From: Scytonema tolypothrichoides VB-61278
GTDB taxonomy: Bacteria > Cyanobacteriota > Cyanobacteriia > Cyanobacteriales > Nostocaceae
DNA length: 64,000 nt
NCBI RefSeq assembly: GCF_000828085.3
Contig: NZ_JXCA02000001.1
Location: forward strand, 221,296 to 285,295
Direction: 5' to 3'
This document shows, piece by piece, positions 47,366 through 55,596 of the stretch. How positions within the stretch are numbered: the stretch's first letter is position 1; each line of letters starts with the position of its first letter. A program made the translations under genes and the position numbers. Under the pieces are notes generated by a model. It ran no database searches and was not told the origin of the DNA. It was given only the letters and a program-made list of their open reading frames with translations.

Positions 47366-47656
47366 TTGAAATGTACTGTAATTGCAGTAGGTGGTGTTGA
47401 GGATCATGTTCATCTGTTAACAGGCTTTCCGCCAACTCTGACTGTATCTGAGTTAATTAAACAAATTAAGGGAAGTTCTTCCCATTTCATCACTCATGAA
47501 GTCAAGCCAGGTGAATTTTTCAAATGGCAAGGTAGCTATGGCGCTTTTACAGTTAGTCATGATGCCATAGACAGCGTAGCTAATTATATCGGAAACCAAG
47601 CTACCCACCATCTTCAAAAATCAATCATTCCTATCTGGGAACTGACTCCTGGATAA
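47366..47656 (+). pseudogene. IS200-like Y1 transposase, 5'-truncated
   Basis: 96 codons from a TTG at 47366, with a chance AAGGAG in front. The HUH motif is in EDHVHLLTGFPP and the catalytic tyrosine in NYIGNQATHH. The first 50 or so residues of a full TnpA, including the RYR-like strand, are missing. The family differs from the tnpA at 3991. It probably arose from a separate insertion. Confidence 0.82.
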
Positions 47657-47746
47657 CCTAAAAATCCTGCATTTAATTAGTCCGCGCAGGCGGACTTTGC
47701 CTGTGTAGACGCGAATTCCATTCGCCTAATATATTAGTATTATCAC

Positions 47747-49741
47747 ATGATATTTCTTGAACTCGTACTAGAAAACTTTGGTCCCTACAATGGACGCCAA
47801 GTTATCAACCTTAACCCACAAGAGAATGAGAATTCTCGCCCCATCATTTTATTAGGTGGAATGAACGGTGGTGGCAAAACAACTTTGATGGACGCGATTC
47901 GCCTCGCCCTTTATGGACCTCGTGCTCAATGTTCTACTCGTGGTAATTTAAGCTATGGTGATTTTCTCACCCAATGCGTTAACAGTCATACTCCAGCGAT
48001 TGATAAAACCCGGATTGAATTGCTTTTTGAACACATTGAAAATGATAAGCCAGTCAAATACCGTATTGTGCGAACTTGGGAAAAAAATCCGAAAGATGGT
48101 AAAGACCATTTAGGAATTTATGAATTAGACGCAAGACTTGAGGATTGGCCCAGAGAAGAATTAGTGAACACTTGGGACGATTATATTGAAAATCTACTCC
48201 CTTTAGGAATTTCTAATTTGTTTCTCTTTGACGGTGAACAGGTTAAAGAACTTGCAGAACAGGAAGTACCACCACCTATTGTCGTTGATGCAATTCGTGG
48301 ACTTTTAGGGCTAGAGTTGGCAGAACGTTTAGCAGTTGATCTAGAAATTGTAGTCAACCGCAAACGTAAAGAAATAGCCGAAACTAAAGATTTGGTAAAT
48401 TTAGAAGAAATTGAAAAAAGACTCAAACAACAACAAGCTGAATACGAAGAAAATAAAAACAGAAATGAAAACTTAAAAACAGAATTACAAGAATCAGAAA
48501 AAGAAAAGCAAGAAGCGTTTGATAAATTTGTTTCTGAAGGCGGTAAACTCGCAGCGGAACGAAATCAGCTAGAACTACAAAAGAAACAAAAAACTGCTGA
48601 GGTAGAACAAGCACGTCAGGGGATGTGTCAATTAGCGGATAGTATCCTGCCACTCGCGTTGATTGAACCTCTACTAACTCAAGCCCAACGCCAAGGAGAA
48701 AAAGAATTTCGTATTCAACAGGCACAAATAGCAAGAGATATCTTGTTTGATCGAGATCAACGTTTACTCAATTGGATGACTCAATTAGGCATTTCCGAAG
48801 AACAAGTTGAAAAAATCAAAGTATTTTTGGAAAAAGATGAAGAGACATTGCGAGCCAATTTGATACAACCAGAAGAATCTTGGTTATTAGCTGACGCTGA
48901 AACTTTAAGTCAATTGGGTAATGTTTTCTACTACTTGCAAAATGACAAGAAAATAGCCAAGCAGCAAATTGGTATTCTCAAAAATAAGGAAGAAGAAATT
49001 ATAACTCTGGAAAGACAAATACAGACTGCAGCCGAACCAGAAGCTTATAAACAGTTAGTTGAGACACTGGAAGCAGCACAAAATAAAGTTTCCCAAATTC
49101 AAGCAGCAAGCGTTGTCACAAAACGCCGCTGTGATGAACTAGAAGCTGAAATAAAAAATATCAAAAAGGACTTACAAGAATATAGTAAGCAAAATATTGA
49201 CCGCAAAAACTACGAACATATTATTACCTCTGCTGCTAAAGTCCAACAAACACTTAAGCTTTTCCGCGAAAAATTAACCCTGCGTAAACTAAACAAACTC
49301 GAAGTCGAAGTCACCGAGTGCTTCCGCTACCTCCTCCACAAATCAGACTTAGTCCATCGCATCGCAATTGACACTCACACCTTTAGCCTCTCGCTGTACG
49401 ATTTACAAGGTAAACCCGTTCCAAAACATCGCCTTTCGGCTGGCGAAAAACAACTCTTAGCGATCGCCTTCCTTTGGGGATTAGCCCGTGTTTCCGGACG
49501 ACGCTTACCAGTCGCAATTGACACACCCCTAGGACGCTTAGACTCTTCTCACCGCAGTAACCTAGTTGAACGTTACTTTCCATCAGCCAGCCATCAAGTC
49601 ATTTTGTTATCGACTGATACAGAGATAGGAGAAAAAGAAGTCAAAATATTGCGAGAAAACGAGGCGATCGCCCGCGAACACCTCCTCGAATACAACTCAT
49701 CCACCCGCCAAACAACAGTTCAACCAGGTTACTTCTGGTAA
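47747..49741 (+). CDS. dndD: DNA phosphorothioation ATPase DndD
   Basis: 664 residues. An SMC-like ATPase: Walker A GGMNGGGKTT (residues 37-46), the DndD hallmark LFLFDGEQVKELAEQE, long coiled coils (about 200-290 and 410-520), the ABC signature LSAGEKQLLAIAF and Walker B LPVAIDTPLGRLD (D592). It lacks a cysteine hook. DndD is thought to use ATP to nick or open DNA for sulfur insertion. It starts at ATG 47747, followed by dndE after 64 bases. Confidence 0.94.
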   Translation: MIFLELVLENFGPYNGRQVINLNPQENENSRPIILLGGMNGGGKTTLMDAIRLALYGPRAQCSTRGNLSYGDFLTQCVNSHTPAIDKTRIELLFEHIENDKPVKYRIVRTWEKNPKDGKDHLGIYELDARLEDWPREELVNTWDDYIENLLPLGISNLFLFDGEQVKELAEQEVPPPIVVDAIRGLLGLELAERLAVDLEIVVNRKRKEIAETKDLVNLEEIEKRLKQQQAEYEENKNRNENLKTELQESEKEKQEAFDKFVSEGGKLAAERNQLELQKKQKTAEVEQARQGMCQLADSILPLALIEPLLTQAQRQGEKEFRIQQAQIARDILFDRDQRLLNWMTQLGISEEQVEKIKVFLEKDEETLRANLIQPEESWLLADAETLSQLGNVFYYLQNDKKIAKQQIGILKNKEEEIITLERQIQTAAEPEAYKQLVETLEAAQNKVSQIQAASVVTKRRCDELEAEIKNIKKDLQEYSKQNIDRKNYEHIITSAAKVQQTLKLFREKLTLRKLNKLEVEVTECFRYLLHKSDLVHRIAIDTHTFSLSLYDLQGKPVPKHRLSAGEKQLLAIAFLWGLARVSGRRLPVAIDTPLGRLDSSHRSNLVERYFPSASHQVILLSTDTEIGEKEVKILRENEAIAREHLLEYNSSTRQTTVQPGYFW

Positions 49742-49805
49742 CCTCTCTGAATTATTCTTTCCTTTGTGTCCTTTGCGCCTTTGCGGTTCGTTATTCTAAG
49801 ACAAC

Positions 49806-50195
49806 ATGGAAACCCCAATAGATCGTATCAAACTCTCCCAAACAGCCAAAGACCAACTCCTCAAACTCAGACGCAACACCAAAATCGACCAATGGAACAT
49901 CCTGTGTCGTTGGGCGTTTTGTCGTTCCTTAGCCGAACCAACTTCACCCTCACCCGTCCCAATTCCTCAAGATAGCAACGTCGAGATGACATGGCGTGTC
50001 TTTGGCGGCGAAATCTCTGATATATTGTTACTCGCCCTCAAGCAACGCTGCTACAACGATGGCTTCCCAACAGACAAAGAAACCCTAGCGACACAATTTC
50101 GCCTCCACCTACATCGCGGTATTGGTTACCTCGCAGGCGATCCAAATATCAAGAAGATTGAAGATTTAGTTGAATTAGCGACGAAAAAGATATAA
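49806..50195 (+). CDS. dndE: DNA phosphorothioation protein DndE
   Basis: A 129-residue small helical protein. Family patterns are DRIKLSQTAKDQLLKLR, then QWNILCRWAFCRSLAEP, then EMTWRVFGGEISDIL. DndE is known to bind nicked DNA and to associate with DndC and DndD. Length fits. It starts at ATG 49806, and a repeat of the CTTTGCG type precedes it. The putative methyltransferase follows. Confidence 0.93.
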   Translation: METPIDRIKLSQTAKDQLLKLRRNTKIDQWNILCRWAFCRSLAEPTSPSPVPIPQDSNVEMTWRVFGGEISDILLLALKQRCYNDGFPTDKETLATQFRLHLHRGIGYLAGDPNIKKIEDLVELATKKI

Positions 50196-50264
50196 GGATT
50201 AATAAGCCACAGATGCACACAGATGCTTATGATTGTGTTTATCTGTGGTTCTTTTAATATCCTT

Positions 50265-51728
50265 ATGTCGTCACAGAACTACGTAGAAATAGAACGCCAT
50301 AAAGCCGCGATTTTTCGCACTGACTTATCCAGACCTGTGCGATTGGCAATAGAATGGTCAATTATAAATAACAATACCACGTTTTTTGATTACGGTTGCG
50401 GACACGGTGGCGATGTACAGCGAATAGCCAACTTAGGCTACACCAGTGCAGGCTGGGATCCATACTACTACCCTGATACGCCGTGCATTTGCGCTGATGT
50501 CGTGAATTTGGGCTACATCCTGAACGTGATTGAAGACCCAGAGGAACGTCGTCAAGCTCTTTGCAAAGCATGGGAACTCGCCCAAAAAGTCTTAATTGTT
50601 GCGGCTCAAGTTTTGATAAATGCTCCCAGCAAGACTCAAGTTGCTTACAGTGATGGTATCGTCACAAGTCGCAATACCTTTCAGAAATATTACGAGCAAG
50701 AAGAACTCAAAAGTTACATTGATGAAAGCCTGAGTGTAGATGCGGTACCAGTCGCGTTGGGTGTGTATTTTGTTTTTCGAGATGAAGCTGAAAAGGAAGA
50801 ATTCAAAGCGATACGCTTTTTCTCTAGAACCTCAACACCAAAGGTACGCATTCCTACGAAACGGTTTGAGGACTACAAAGAAATGTTGGAACCACTGATG
50901 TATTTTTTTACTCTACGTGGAAGACTTCCAGTCAAAGGCGAATTGGATAACGAACAGGAATTACTCGGTGAATTTGGGAACTTCCGCCGTGCTTTTGGTG
51001 TGGTTTTACAAGCAACTGATGAGGCAGAATGGGATGCGATCGCCTACCGTCGCTCTCTTGATATCCAAGTTTATCTTGCTCTCACCCACTTCGATAAACG
51101 CCCGACATCGCATAAATTATCACCAGAAATGCGCCATGATATCAAAGCCTTTTTTGGCAGTTATGAAGAAGCTTGCGAAGTTGCTGATGCTAAGCTTTTC
51201 AGTTTGGGGAAAACCGAAGTCGTGCAAACTGCTTGCGAAAAAAGTAAAATAGGCAAACACACTCGTAGCGCCCTTTACGTCCATGTTTCTGCGCTTGGCG
51301 AACTTGACCCCTTGCTGCGAATTTACGAAGGCTGCGCTAGCCGCACTATTGGGCGTGTCGATGACGCAACACTGATAAAGTTTTGTCTAGATGAACCGCG
51401 AATATCCTACCTGTTCTACCCGGAATTCGATACTGATGCTCATCCAGCATTAAAGGCGAGTATCACGATTGATTTAAAAACTTTGCGCATAACTCACCGA
51501 GATTATGAACAAAGGAAAAATCCGCCAATTCTCCATCGTAAAGAAACATTTGTCACCTCTAACTATTCATTATACCAAGAATTTGCTGAACTCACCCAAC
51601 AAGAACAAAAATTAGGACTACTCAAGCATAAAAGCGAGATTGGTACTCGTGAAGGTTGGGCAAAATGTCTTGCAGAACGCGGTGTAGAAATCATAAGTCA
51701 TCAAATTCATTTCCTTAACGAAAGTTAA
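50265..51728 (+). CDS. DNA phosphorothioation-associated putative methyltransferase
   Basis: About 487 residues from ATG 50265 (MSSQNYVEIERHK). Upstream residues from 50223 are read through a CACAGATG-type repeat and are unlikely to be translated. The AdoMet motif is FFDYGCGHGGDVQRI and motif II VVNLGYILNVIED. The family is known as a Dnd-related putative methyltransferase and often closes cyanobacterial dnd operons. Target is not shown. It may add a methyl group beside the phosphorothioate or act in restriction control. The body contains CEVADAKLFSLGK and HVSALGELDP, which are family-typical. Confidence 0.86.
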   Translation: MSSQNYVEIERHKAAIFRTDLSRPVRLAIEWSIINNNTTFFDYGCGHGGDVQRIANLGYTSAGWDPYYYPDTPCICADVVNLGYILNVIEDPEERRQALCKAWELAQKVLIVAAQVLINAPSKTQVAYSDGIVTSRNTFQKYYEQEELKSYIDESLSVDAVPVALGVYFVFRDEAEKEEFKAIRFFSRTSTPKVRIPTKRFEDYKEMLEPLMYFFTLRGRLPVKGELDNEQELLGEFGNFRRAFGVVLQATDEAEWDAIAYRRSLDIQVYLALTHFDKRPTSHKLSPEMRHDIKAFFGSYEEACEVADAKLFSLGKTEVVQTACEKSKIGKHTRSALYVHVSALGELDPLLRIYEGCASRTIGRVDDATLIKFCLDEPRISYLFYPEFDTDAHPALKASITIDLKTLRITHRDYEQRKNPPILHRKETFVTSNYSLYQEFAELTQQEQKLGLLKHKSEIGTREGWAKCLAERGVEIISHQIHFLNES

Positions 51729-51869
51729 GAAACAGTCAAAAAAGAAAAAATGCAAACTGCGTAAGATTGTGGAACTTTGCGTTATATATAGGCATCTTTG
51801 CCTGATATTACGCCGTCAGTATGACAAGATATCTAAAATTCTTCCACTTTAGGGGAAACAAATAAAACA

Positions 51870-53162
51870 GTGCAAACAATTTCATCATTACTACAAGTTT
51901 TTAAAAGCCGGAAGATGGTGGCTTTGGTGTTATTAGGTTTTTCATCCGGTTTACCCTATTTGTTAACTGGTAACACTTTGACGGCTTGGATGACCGGAGA
52001 AAATGTAGACTTGGGGACAATTGGCTGGTTTAGTCTCGTCAGTTTGCCTTATTCCTTGAAATTTCTTTGGTCACCAATGCTCGATAAATATAAACTCCCA
52101 TTTTTGGGACGGCGGCGGGGCTGGTTAATTGCAACGCAGATTGCTTTAATCGTAGCGATCGCCCTCATGGCTGGGCAACAACCCGGCACAGCACTACAAC
52201 TGCTTGCGATAAACGCAATCGCGATCGCTTTTTTGAGCGCTACACAAGACATTGCTGCTGACGCTTACCGCACCGACGTTTTAGAACCGCTAGAAGTAGG
52301 TGCTGGTGCTGGTCTTTTCGTCTCAGGTTATCGAGTTGCCATTATAGTAGCAGGTGCGTTGGCATTAATACTTGCTGACCATGTGCCTTGGAAATCGGTT
52401 TATCTGTTAATGGCGGTTTTCATGACTATCGGCATTTTTGGCACTTTGGTCGCACCAGAATCAAAGAAAGTTACTCCTCCAGATTCCTTAGCACAAGCGG
52501 TCATACTACCATTTGGAGAATTTTTTCAGCGCCTTGGTGTATACCAAGCCCCGTTGACTTTGGCATTTATTATATTTTATAAACTAGGCGATGCCTTTCT
52601 GAGCAAGATGTCCACGCCATTTTTACTCCAAACTGGCTTCAGCAAAACTGATATTGGCGCTATTCAGATCGGGATGGGTTCAATTGCTACTATTGTTGGT
52701 GCCCTAGCAGGTGGTTCGATTTTGAGCAAAATCGGTATAAATCGCTCGCTTTGGGTCTTTGGGATTTTACAAGCACTGAGTAATATAGTTTATTATATTC
52801 TGGCTACACTCGGTCAAAACTACCAATTTATGGTCATCGCCATCAATGTAGAAAACTTCTGTGGTGGTTTAGGAACAGCAGCCTTTATCGGTTTTTTGAT
52901 GAGTTTGTGTAACCCCCGGTTTTCGGCGACTCAATATGCTTTACTATCTAGTTTAATGGCTGTCAGTCGTGATATTCTCGCTACCCCAACTGGCGCAATA
53001 GCGGAAATTACGGGTTGGCAGATATTTTTCTTAATTAGCATTGCCGTGGCTGTACCAGGACTATTACTATTACCATTGTTTGCCCCTTGGAACCAAAAGC
53101 CAGTGGCAATTAAGCGACCAGGACTCAACGATGATGAAGAGGATTTATGGGGCAAAAACTAA
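51870..53162 (+). CDS. MFS transporter, AmpG-like
   Basis: 430 residues with about 12 membrane spans, from a GTG at 51870. The first helices read VLLGFSSGLPYLLTGNTL, and LPYSLKFLWSPMLDKY and GRRRGW are signature loops of AmpG-type permeases. AmpG imports anhydro-muropeptides in Gram-negatives. Here the substrate is inferred only, though it would pair with the lytic transglycosylase at 814. The next gene overlaps its end by 16 bases. Confidence 0.88.
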   Translation: MQTISSLLQVFKSRKMVALVLLGFSSGLPYLLTGNTLTAWMTGENVDLGTIGWFSLVSLPYSLKFLWSPMLDKYKLPFLGRRRGWLIATQIALIVAIALMAGQQPGTALQLLAINAIAIAFLSATQDIAADAYRTDVLEPLEVGAGAGLFVSGYRVAIIVAGALALILADHVPWKSVYLLMAVFMTIGIFGTLVAPESKKVTPPDSLAQAVILPFGEFFQRLGVYQAPLTLAFIIFYKLGDAFLSKMSTPFLLQTGFSKTDIGAIQIGMGSIATIVGALAGGSILSKIGINRSLWVFGILQALSNIVYYILATLGQNYQFMVIAINVENFCGGLGTAAFIGFLMSLCNPRFSATQYALLSSLMAVSRDILATPTGAIAEITGWQIFFLISIAVAVPGLLLLPLFAPWNQKPVAIKRPGLNDDEEDLWGKN

Positions 53163-53569
53163 TCATTATTATCGCAACGGCTATTCTTTTAATTACTGGC
53201 GTCTTACTTGGCTACGTTCTTTCCCAGTTAGTTTTGGGATATTTGACGCCTAACTTATTAACTCTTTTAGGGACTTTCAGTCTCATTATAATTTTTGGTA
53301 CACTTTATTACGTTTTATTTTGGGAGTTTAGAAGACAGCAGGCGCAGACTTCCCCAGCAGCAAGAAGGCGACCCTCCCGAAGAGAACAACAGCGTGAACC
53401 TGACGCAAATCTCAAAAACAGGCTCATCTCTTTAGCCGGTGACGCGACTGTTGCCCAACGGTTGGTAGATCAAGCCAAGCAAGACTTTCCTGGTATGCCA
53501 GAAAATTGGTATTGGGAAAGAGCAATTGCTGACTTGGAACGCGATAACCCCCCAGCGCCAACCGCCTGA
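53147..53569 (+). CDS. Small membrane protein, unknown
   Basis: 140 residues starting within the end of the MFS gene. Two hydrophobic helices (about residues 5-30 and 35-60) precede an Arg/Gln-rich hydrophilic segment (about 65-90) and a C-terminal part NRLISLAGDATVAQRLV, EWYWERAI-like, that is common in uncharacterised cyanobacterial proteins. Function unknown. Overlap with the transporter suggests cotranscription. Confidence 0.75.
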   Translation: MGQKLIIIIATAILLITGVLLGYVLSQLVLGYLTPNLLTLLGTFSLIIIFGTLYYVLFWEFRRQQAQTSPAARRRPSRREQQREPDANLKNRLISLAGDATVAQRLVDQAKQDFPGMPENWYWERAIADLERDNPPAPTA

Positions 53570-53605
53570 ACTCCTATTAAGTGAGATTCTTTCAAGAAAC
53601 ACGCT

Positions 53606-53714
53606 TAACAGTGAACAGTGAACAGTAAACAGTGAAAACTGATAACTGATAACTGACGACTGGTAACTGGTAACTAGTAACTGATAACTGATAACTGTTC
53701 ACTGATAACTGTTT
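53606..53714. repeat. GATAACTG/AACAGTGA tandem repeat region
   Basis: Short units (AACAGTGA, then GATAACTG and GGTAACTG) repeat about a dozen times with slight variation. A similar run at 6071-6130 follows petC. Such runs are common between genes in this group. Confidence 0.75.
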
Positions 53715-53815
53715 TAAGAAGGGAGGTGGTGTTTGTTTCATTCGTTACCAGCAGCGTGTCACCGCGCACGAGTTTAAGGCTCACAAAGATCAACCGTTTG
53801 TTGCAAAATGAAACT

Positions 53816-54013
53816 ATGGCTATATTTCGTCAGTACATCGCGCCGTTTTTCGTAGTGTTAATTTTCATTATTGCTCTTGTCGCAGTCAGCTCCCGCATCT
53901 TTTTACCCTCTGATATGGCTGCACCCGCACCTGTTGAAGAAACTGGGGAAGTGGGAGCAGTAAATACGCCGCTATTCACCTTGTCTACCTTGTCGCCTTC
54001 TTTAAGTGTCTGA
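53816..54013 (+). CDS. Short single-span membrane protein, unknown
   Basis: 65 residues from ATG 53816 (MAIFRQYIAPFF). A hydrophobic helix spans about residues 8-28, followed by a polar, Pro-rich tail. The larger frame from 53726 is read through repeat-like DNA. The end overlaps the acetyltransferase start by eight bases. No family is recognised. Confidence 0.6.
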   Translation: MAIFRQYIAPFFVVLIFIIALVAVSSRIFLPSDMAAPAPVEETGEVGAVNTPLFTLSTLSPSLSV

Positions 54014-54638
54014 AGAATTGCTACCGAATTACAGAATTCGCCGTGGCTCTACCTTGGATAGAGCGCTGCTCGTAAAATTCATGCAGCGAACTTACCAAGA
54101 AGCCTTTCCACAGCAAGATTTCTCCCATCTCCCGCGAACAGTTGAACAATACTTCTCCAGAGAAACTCCCCTTTGGTGGGTTGATTTTGTAGAAGTAGAA
54201 CAAGAGGAAGCACCAGAAGCCGGTGGACAGGACAATTCAAAATCGCGTAGCGTTGCAAGCGTTGCGACGCAATCTCAAAATTCAAAATTAGGAGTCTCTC
54301 CTTCCCTCCCTCACTCCCCCCCTCCCTCACTTCCTCCCTCACTCCGTTCCTCATCCCCGATCGCCGGTTTATGGGTAGGAAATGCCATAGATCAAGTGCA
54401 GGGCGATCGCCATGCTCATATCTTTTTACTCTACGTTGTGCCAGAACACCGACGACAAGGTATCGGGACAGCTTTGATGCAATATGTAGAAAATTGGGCA
54501 AGGGCTAGAGGTGACCACCAAATCGGATTACAAGTGTTTCAAACCAATACACCAGCTTTGAATCTTTACAATCAGCTAGGATATGAAACCCAATCACTGT
54601 GGATGGTAAAATCTCTTCATCCTGACAAATATGACTGA
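54006..54638 (+). CDS. GNAT-family N-acetyltransferase with in-frame repeat insertion
   Basis: 210 residues from GTG 54006. The acetyl-CoA site is VVPEHRRQGIGTALMQYV and the C-terminal LGYETQSLWMVKSL is RimI-like. Residues about 76-122 (DNSKSRSVASVATQ, then SPSLPHSPPPSLPPSLR) are encoded by intergenic-type repeats, including AATTCAAAAT units and a CTCCCTC-rich tract. Because the frame stays open the protein may still fold with a disordered loop. Substrate unknown. Confidence 0.85.
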   Translation: MSEELLPNYRIRRGSTLDRALLVKFMQRTYQEAFPQQDFSHLPRTVEQYFSRETPLWWVDFVEVEQEEAPEAGGQDNSKSRSVASVATQSQNSKLGVSPSLPHSPPPSLPPSLRSSSPIAGLWVGNAIDQVQGDRHAHIFLLYVVPEHRRQGIGTALMQYVENWARARGDHQIGLQVFQTNTPALNLYNQLGYETQSLWMVKSLHPDKYD

Positions 54639-54721
54639 AATTAATAAATTGTAAATACTAATACTGGTATAGCAAAACCGCAGTGGAAATTTAGAGAAAT
54701 TCTCTCGCATTGTGTTTAAAT

Positions 54722-55480
54722 ATGTATGACGAAGACGACCTTAGCCTATTAGATGTCGAAACAGAACTAGAAAGCCCTCTGGATCACATGGAACCGGTCA
54801 CTGCCGAAACAGAGACGCCAAAGCCCAATCCAGAGCAAATGCTAGCATTATTAGAACATCAAGAGCCGCAGCAAAGGATGTTAGCCGCGCGTGCTTTTTG
54901 CGACATAGAAGATGCTAGGGCCATCCCCCATCTGATTCGCTTATTAACTGATACCTGTCCTTTGGTACGGGTTAGCGCAGCCTATGCTATCGGACGCAAC
55001 CCAAGCTTAGATGCTGTGGAACCGTTGATTGCCCAGTTAAACCGAGATTGGAATGGCTACGTGCGTAAAGGAGTTGTTTGGGCGTTGGGGAACTGTCGCG
55101 ATCGCCGCAGCCTAGCACCTCTGGTAGACGCTTTAAGAACCGATATTTCCGCAGTACGCCTGTGGGCGGCTACCGCCTTAGCACAAATGGCAGATGTGGG
55201 ATATGAGGCTGTTGTGGGAGCAATGCCCGCCCTGATTTCGGCCTTGGTACAAGACCCCGTAGCACCAGTACGCAGTAATTGTGCTTGGACAATTGGACAA
55301 CTCTGCCGCGAACTGCCTTCTAATGTCGTTTATGCTACTGCGATTGATGCACTGATTCAAGCCTTCGCTGAAGACCAAGATTTGGGAGTGCGCGAAGATG
55401 CGAAAGCCTCCCTTTTAGGAGTTGGTGACCCCCGTGGACTTCAGTTGATTGAAACTCTCGAACAGGAAGGATGGTTTTGA
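54722..55480 (+). CDS. HEAT-repeat protein
   Basis: About 252 residues from ATG 54722 (MYDEDDLSLL). After an acidic N-terminus (about 1-40) come five to six HEAT repeats, with patterns RAIPHLIRLLTD, VRVSAAYAIGR, YVRKGVVWALGN and VRSNCAWTIGQL. In cyanobacteria such proteins include bilin lyase-type and scaffold proteins. No lyase-specific residues can be assigned. It may serve as a protein-binding adaptor. Confidence 0.85.
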   Translation: MYDEDDLSLLDVETELESPLDHMEPVTAETETPKPNPEQMLALLEHQEPQQRMLAARAFCDIEDARAIPHLIRLLTDTCPLVRVSAAYAIGRNPSLDAVEPLIAQLNRDWNGYVRKGVVWALGNCRDRRSLAPLVDALRTDISAVRLWAATALAQMADVGYEAVVGAMPALISALVQDPVAPVRSNCAWTIGQLCRELPSNVVYATAIDALIQAFAEDQDLGVREDAKASLLGVGDPRGLQLIETLEQEGWF

Positions 55481-55525
55481 TTTTAGTCATTAGTCATTAG
55501 TTATCAGTTAAAAATTATTTGATAA

Positions 55526-55586
55526 CTGTTCCCTGTTCCCTGTTCCCTGTTCCCTGTTCCCTGTTCCCTGTTCCCTGTTCCCTGTT
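55526..55586. repeat. (CTGTTCC)n tandem repeat
   Basis: About 8.7 perfect copies of the heptamer CTGTTCC in 61 bases lie between the convergent HEAT-repeat and PQQ-dehydrogenase genes. Copy number probably varies between strains. Confidence 0.95.
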
Positions 55587-55596
55587 GACCAAATGA

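Noticed and set aside
55526-55586. Tandem heptamers as a CRISPR array or origin of replication
   Set aside because: Units are contiguous without spacers and no DnaA-box cluster or dnaA/dnaN gene is near; it is a simple tandem repeat.
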